DNA of 64,000 nt from Saccharomyces paradoxus (Eukaryota; Ascomycota; Saccharomycetes; Saccharomycetales; Saccharomycetaceae). The stretch is from assembly GCF_002079055.1 (NCBI RefSeq), contig NC_047498.1:957299-1021298 (forward strand), in the 5' to 3' direction. Positions 63,611 through 64,000 of this stretch are shown piece after piece. The position numbers were made by a program, and so were the translations under genes. The notes beneath the pieces were generated by a model, which did not search any database, was not told the origin of the DNA, and saw only the letters and a list, made by a program, of their open reading frames with translations. How positions within the stretch are numbered: position 1 is the first letter of the stretch; every line of letters starts with the position of its first letter.

Positions 63611-64000
63611 TATATATATGTCACTGTATTGCATGCTGGATGGTGTTAGACAAGGCCGTAGGGACATATAGCATCTAGGAAGTAACCTTGTACGAAAATA
63701 GGCATTATTTCCTGTTTAGGCGATTGTGACGCAGATTTTAGTCCAACGATCTAGCGTCAAGGAATTTTTTTATAGTGGGACATTGCACCAAGGAAGTAAT
63801 TTGATACGTCGTTGGTGAATGGGTCTGTTTTCTTATTCGGCGGGGTAATACATTTTTGGGGGAAGTTTGTCTGTCTGACGCGCCATATGTAGGTACGCCA
63901 AAAAGGGCTCCTCTACTTCGAAGCGCGAGGTCGTATACCTAATAAGGAAATGTAATTTATAACTTTTTATTATATTGGTCTTTTCGAGAGCGGAAGAAGT
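63611..64000. repeat. Probable proximal edge of a Y' element (partial)
   Basis: Sequence beyond the TG tract begins TATATATATGTCACTGTATT and includes TAGCATCTAGGAAGTAACC and GACATTGCACCAAGGAAG, which I associate with the start of yeast Y' elements. The arrangement X-STR-TG-Y' is standard. The helicase-like ORF would lie outside the window. No ORF is seen in this part. Confidence 0.7.

Noticed and set aside
63431-63678. Several ORFs of Val/Cys/Gly/Trp or His/Thr/Pro repeats
   Set aside because: They are translations of the telomeric TG tract on both strands.

Overview
The window is nuclear DNA of a Saccharomyces yeast. Gene order and protein sequences match the right end of S. cerevisiae chromosome XII, from ECM30 (YLR436C) to the telomere. 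From memory of the S288C proteins, housekeeping products (Rps1, Vma6, Lsm3) are almost identical, while Sir3, Rif2, Sec39 and Sst2 carry many substitutions and Hmg2 a few percent. That is too much for an ordinary S. cerevisiae strain, and fits its sister species S. paradoxus or a close relative. The species call is an inference.

Positions 1-43.5 kb are a compact, collinear chromosome arm: ECM30 (3' part outside the window), DIF1, CAR2, LSM3, MRPL4, SEC39, RPS1A, SIR3, ECM7, GMC2 (intron), a hexokinase-like gene (YLR446W), VMA6, RPL6B (intron), FPR4, HMG2, LEU3, SST2, RIF2 and the 2628-residue FMP27/HOB1. Two genes, SIR3 and RIF2, encode chromatin and telomere factors that act on chromosome ends such as the one closing this window.

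Positions 43.6-45.3 kb hold tRNA-Ile(AAU) and a retrotransposon graveyard. A Ty3 sigma LTR sits just upstream of the tRNA. A Ty1/Ty2 delta LTR lies nested inside it. Both have perfect 5-bp target duplications. A full-length Ty4 tau LTR and two older delta relics follow. From 46 to 51 kb come PDP3, YLR456W, NBP1 and GAB1.

From 51 kb the window becomes subtelomeric: a YLR460C-type quinone-reductase-like gene, a COS (DUP380) gene relic, a PAU seripauperin gene, a DUP240 gene split by a frameshift, and an intact IMD2-type IMP dehydrogenase. In S288C IMD2 lies at the right end of chromosome VIII, so this end has been reshuffled. Beyond IMD2 lie a core X element (origin consensus plus Abf1 site), TG-rich subtelomeric repeats with a four-copy TGTTTAC array and Tbf1-type TTAGGG motifs, an internal telomeric TG tract, and what looks like the inner edge of a Y' element at the window end.

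No wholly new multi-gene system was found. The strongest observations are the nested LTR insertions with a 38-bp internal duplication, the hybrid subtelomere, the phased forkhead-like array with a duplicated Abf1 block, and some small-ORF and alternative-start candidates.
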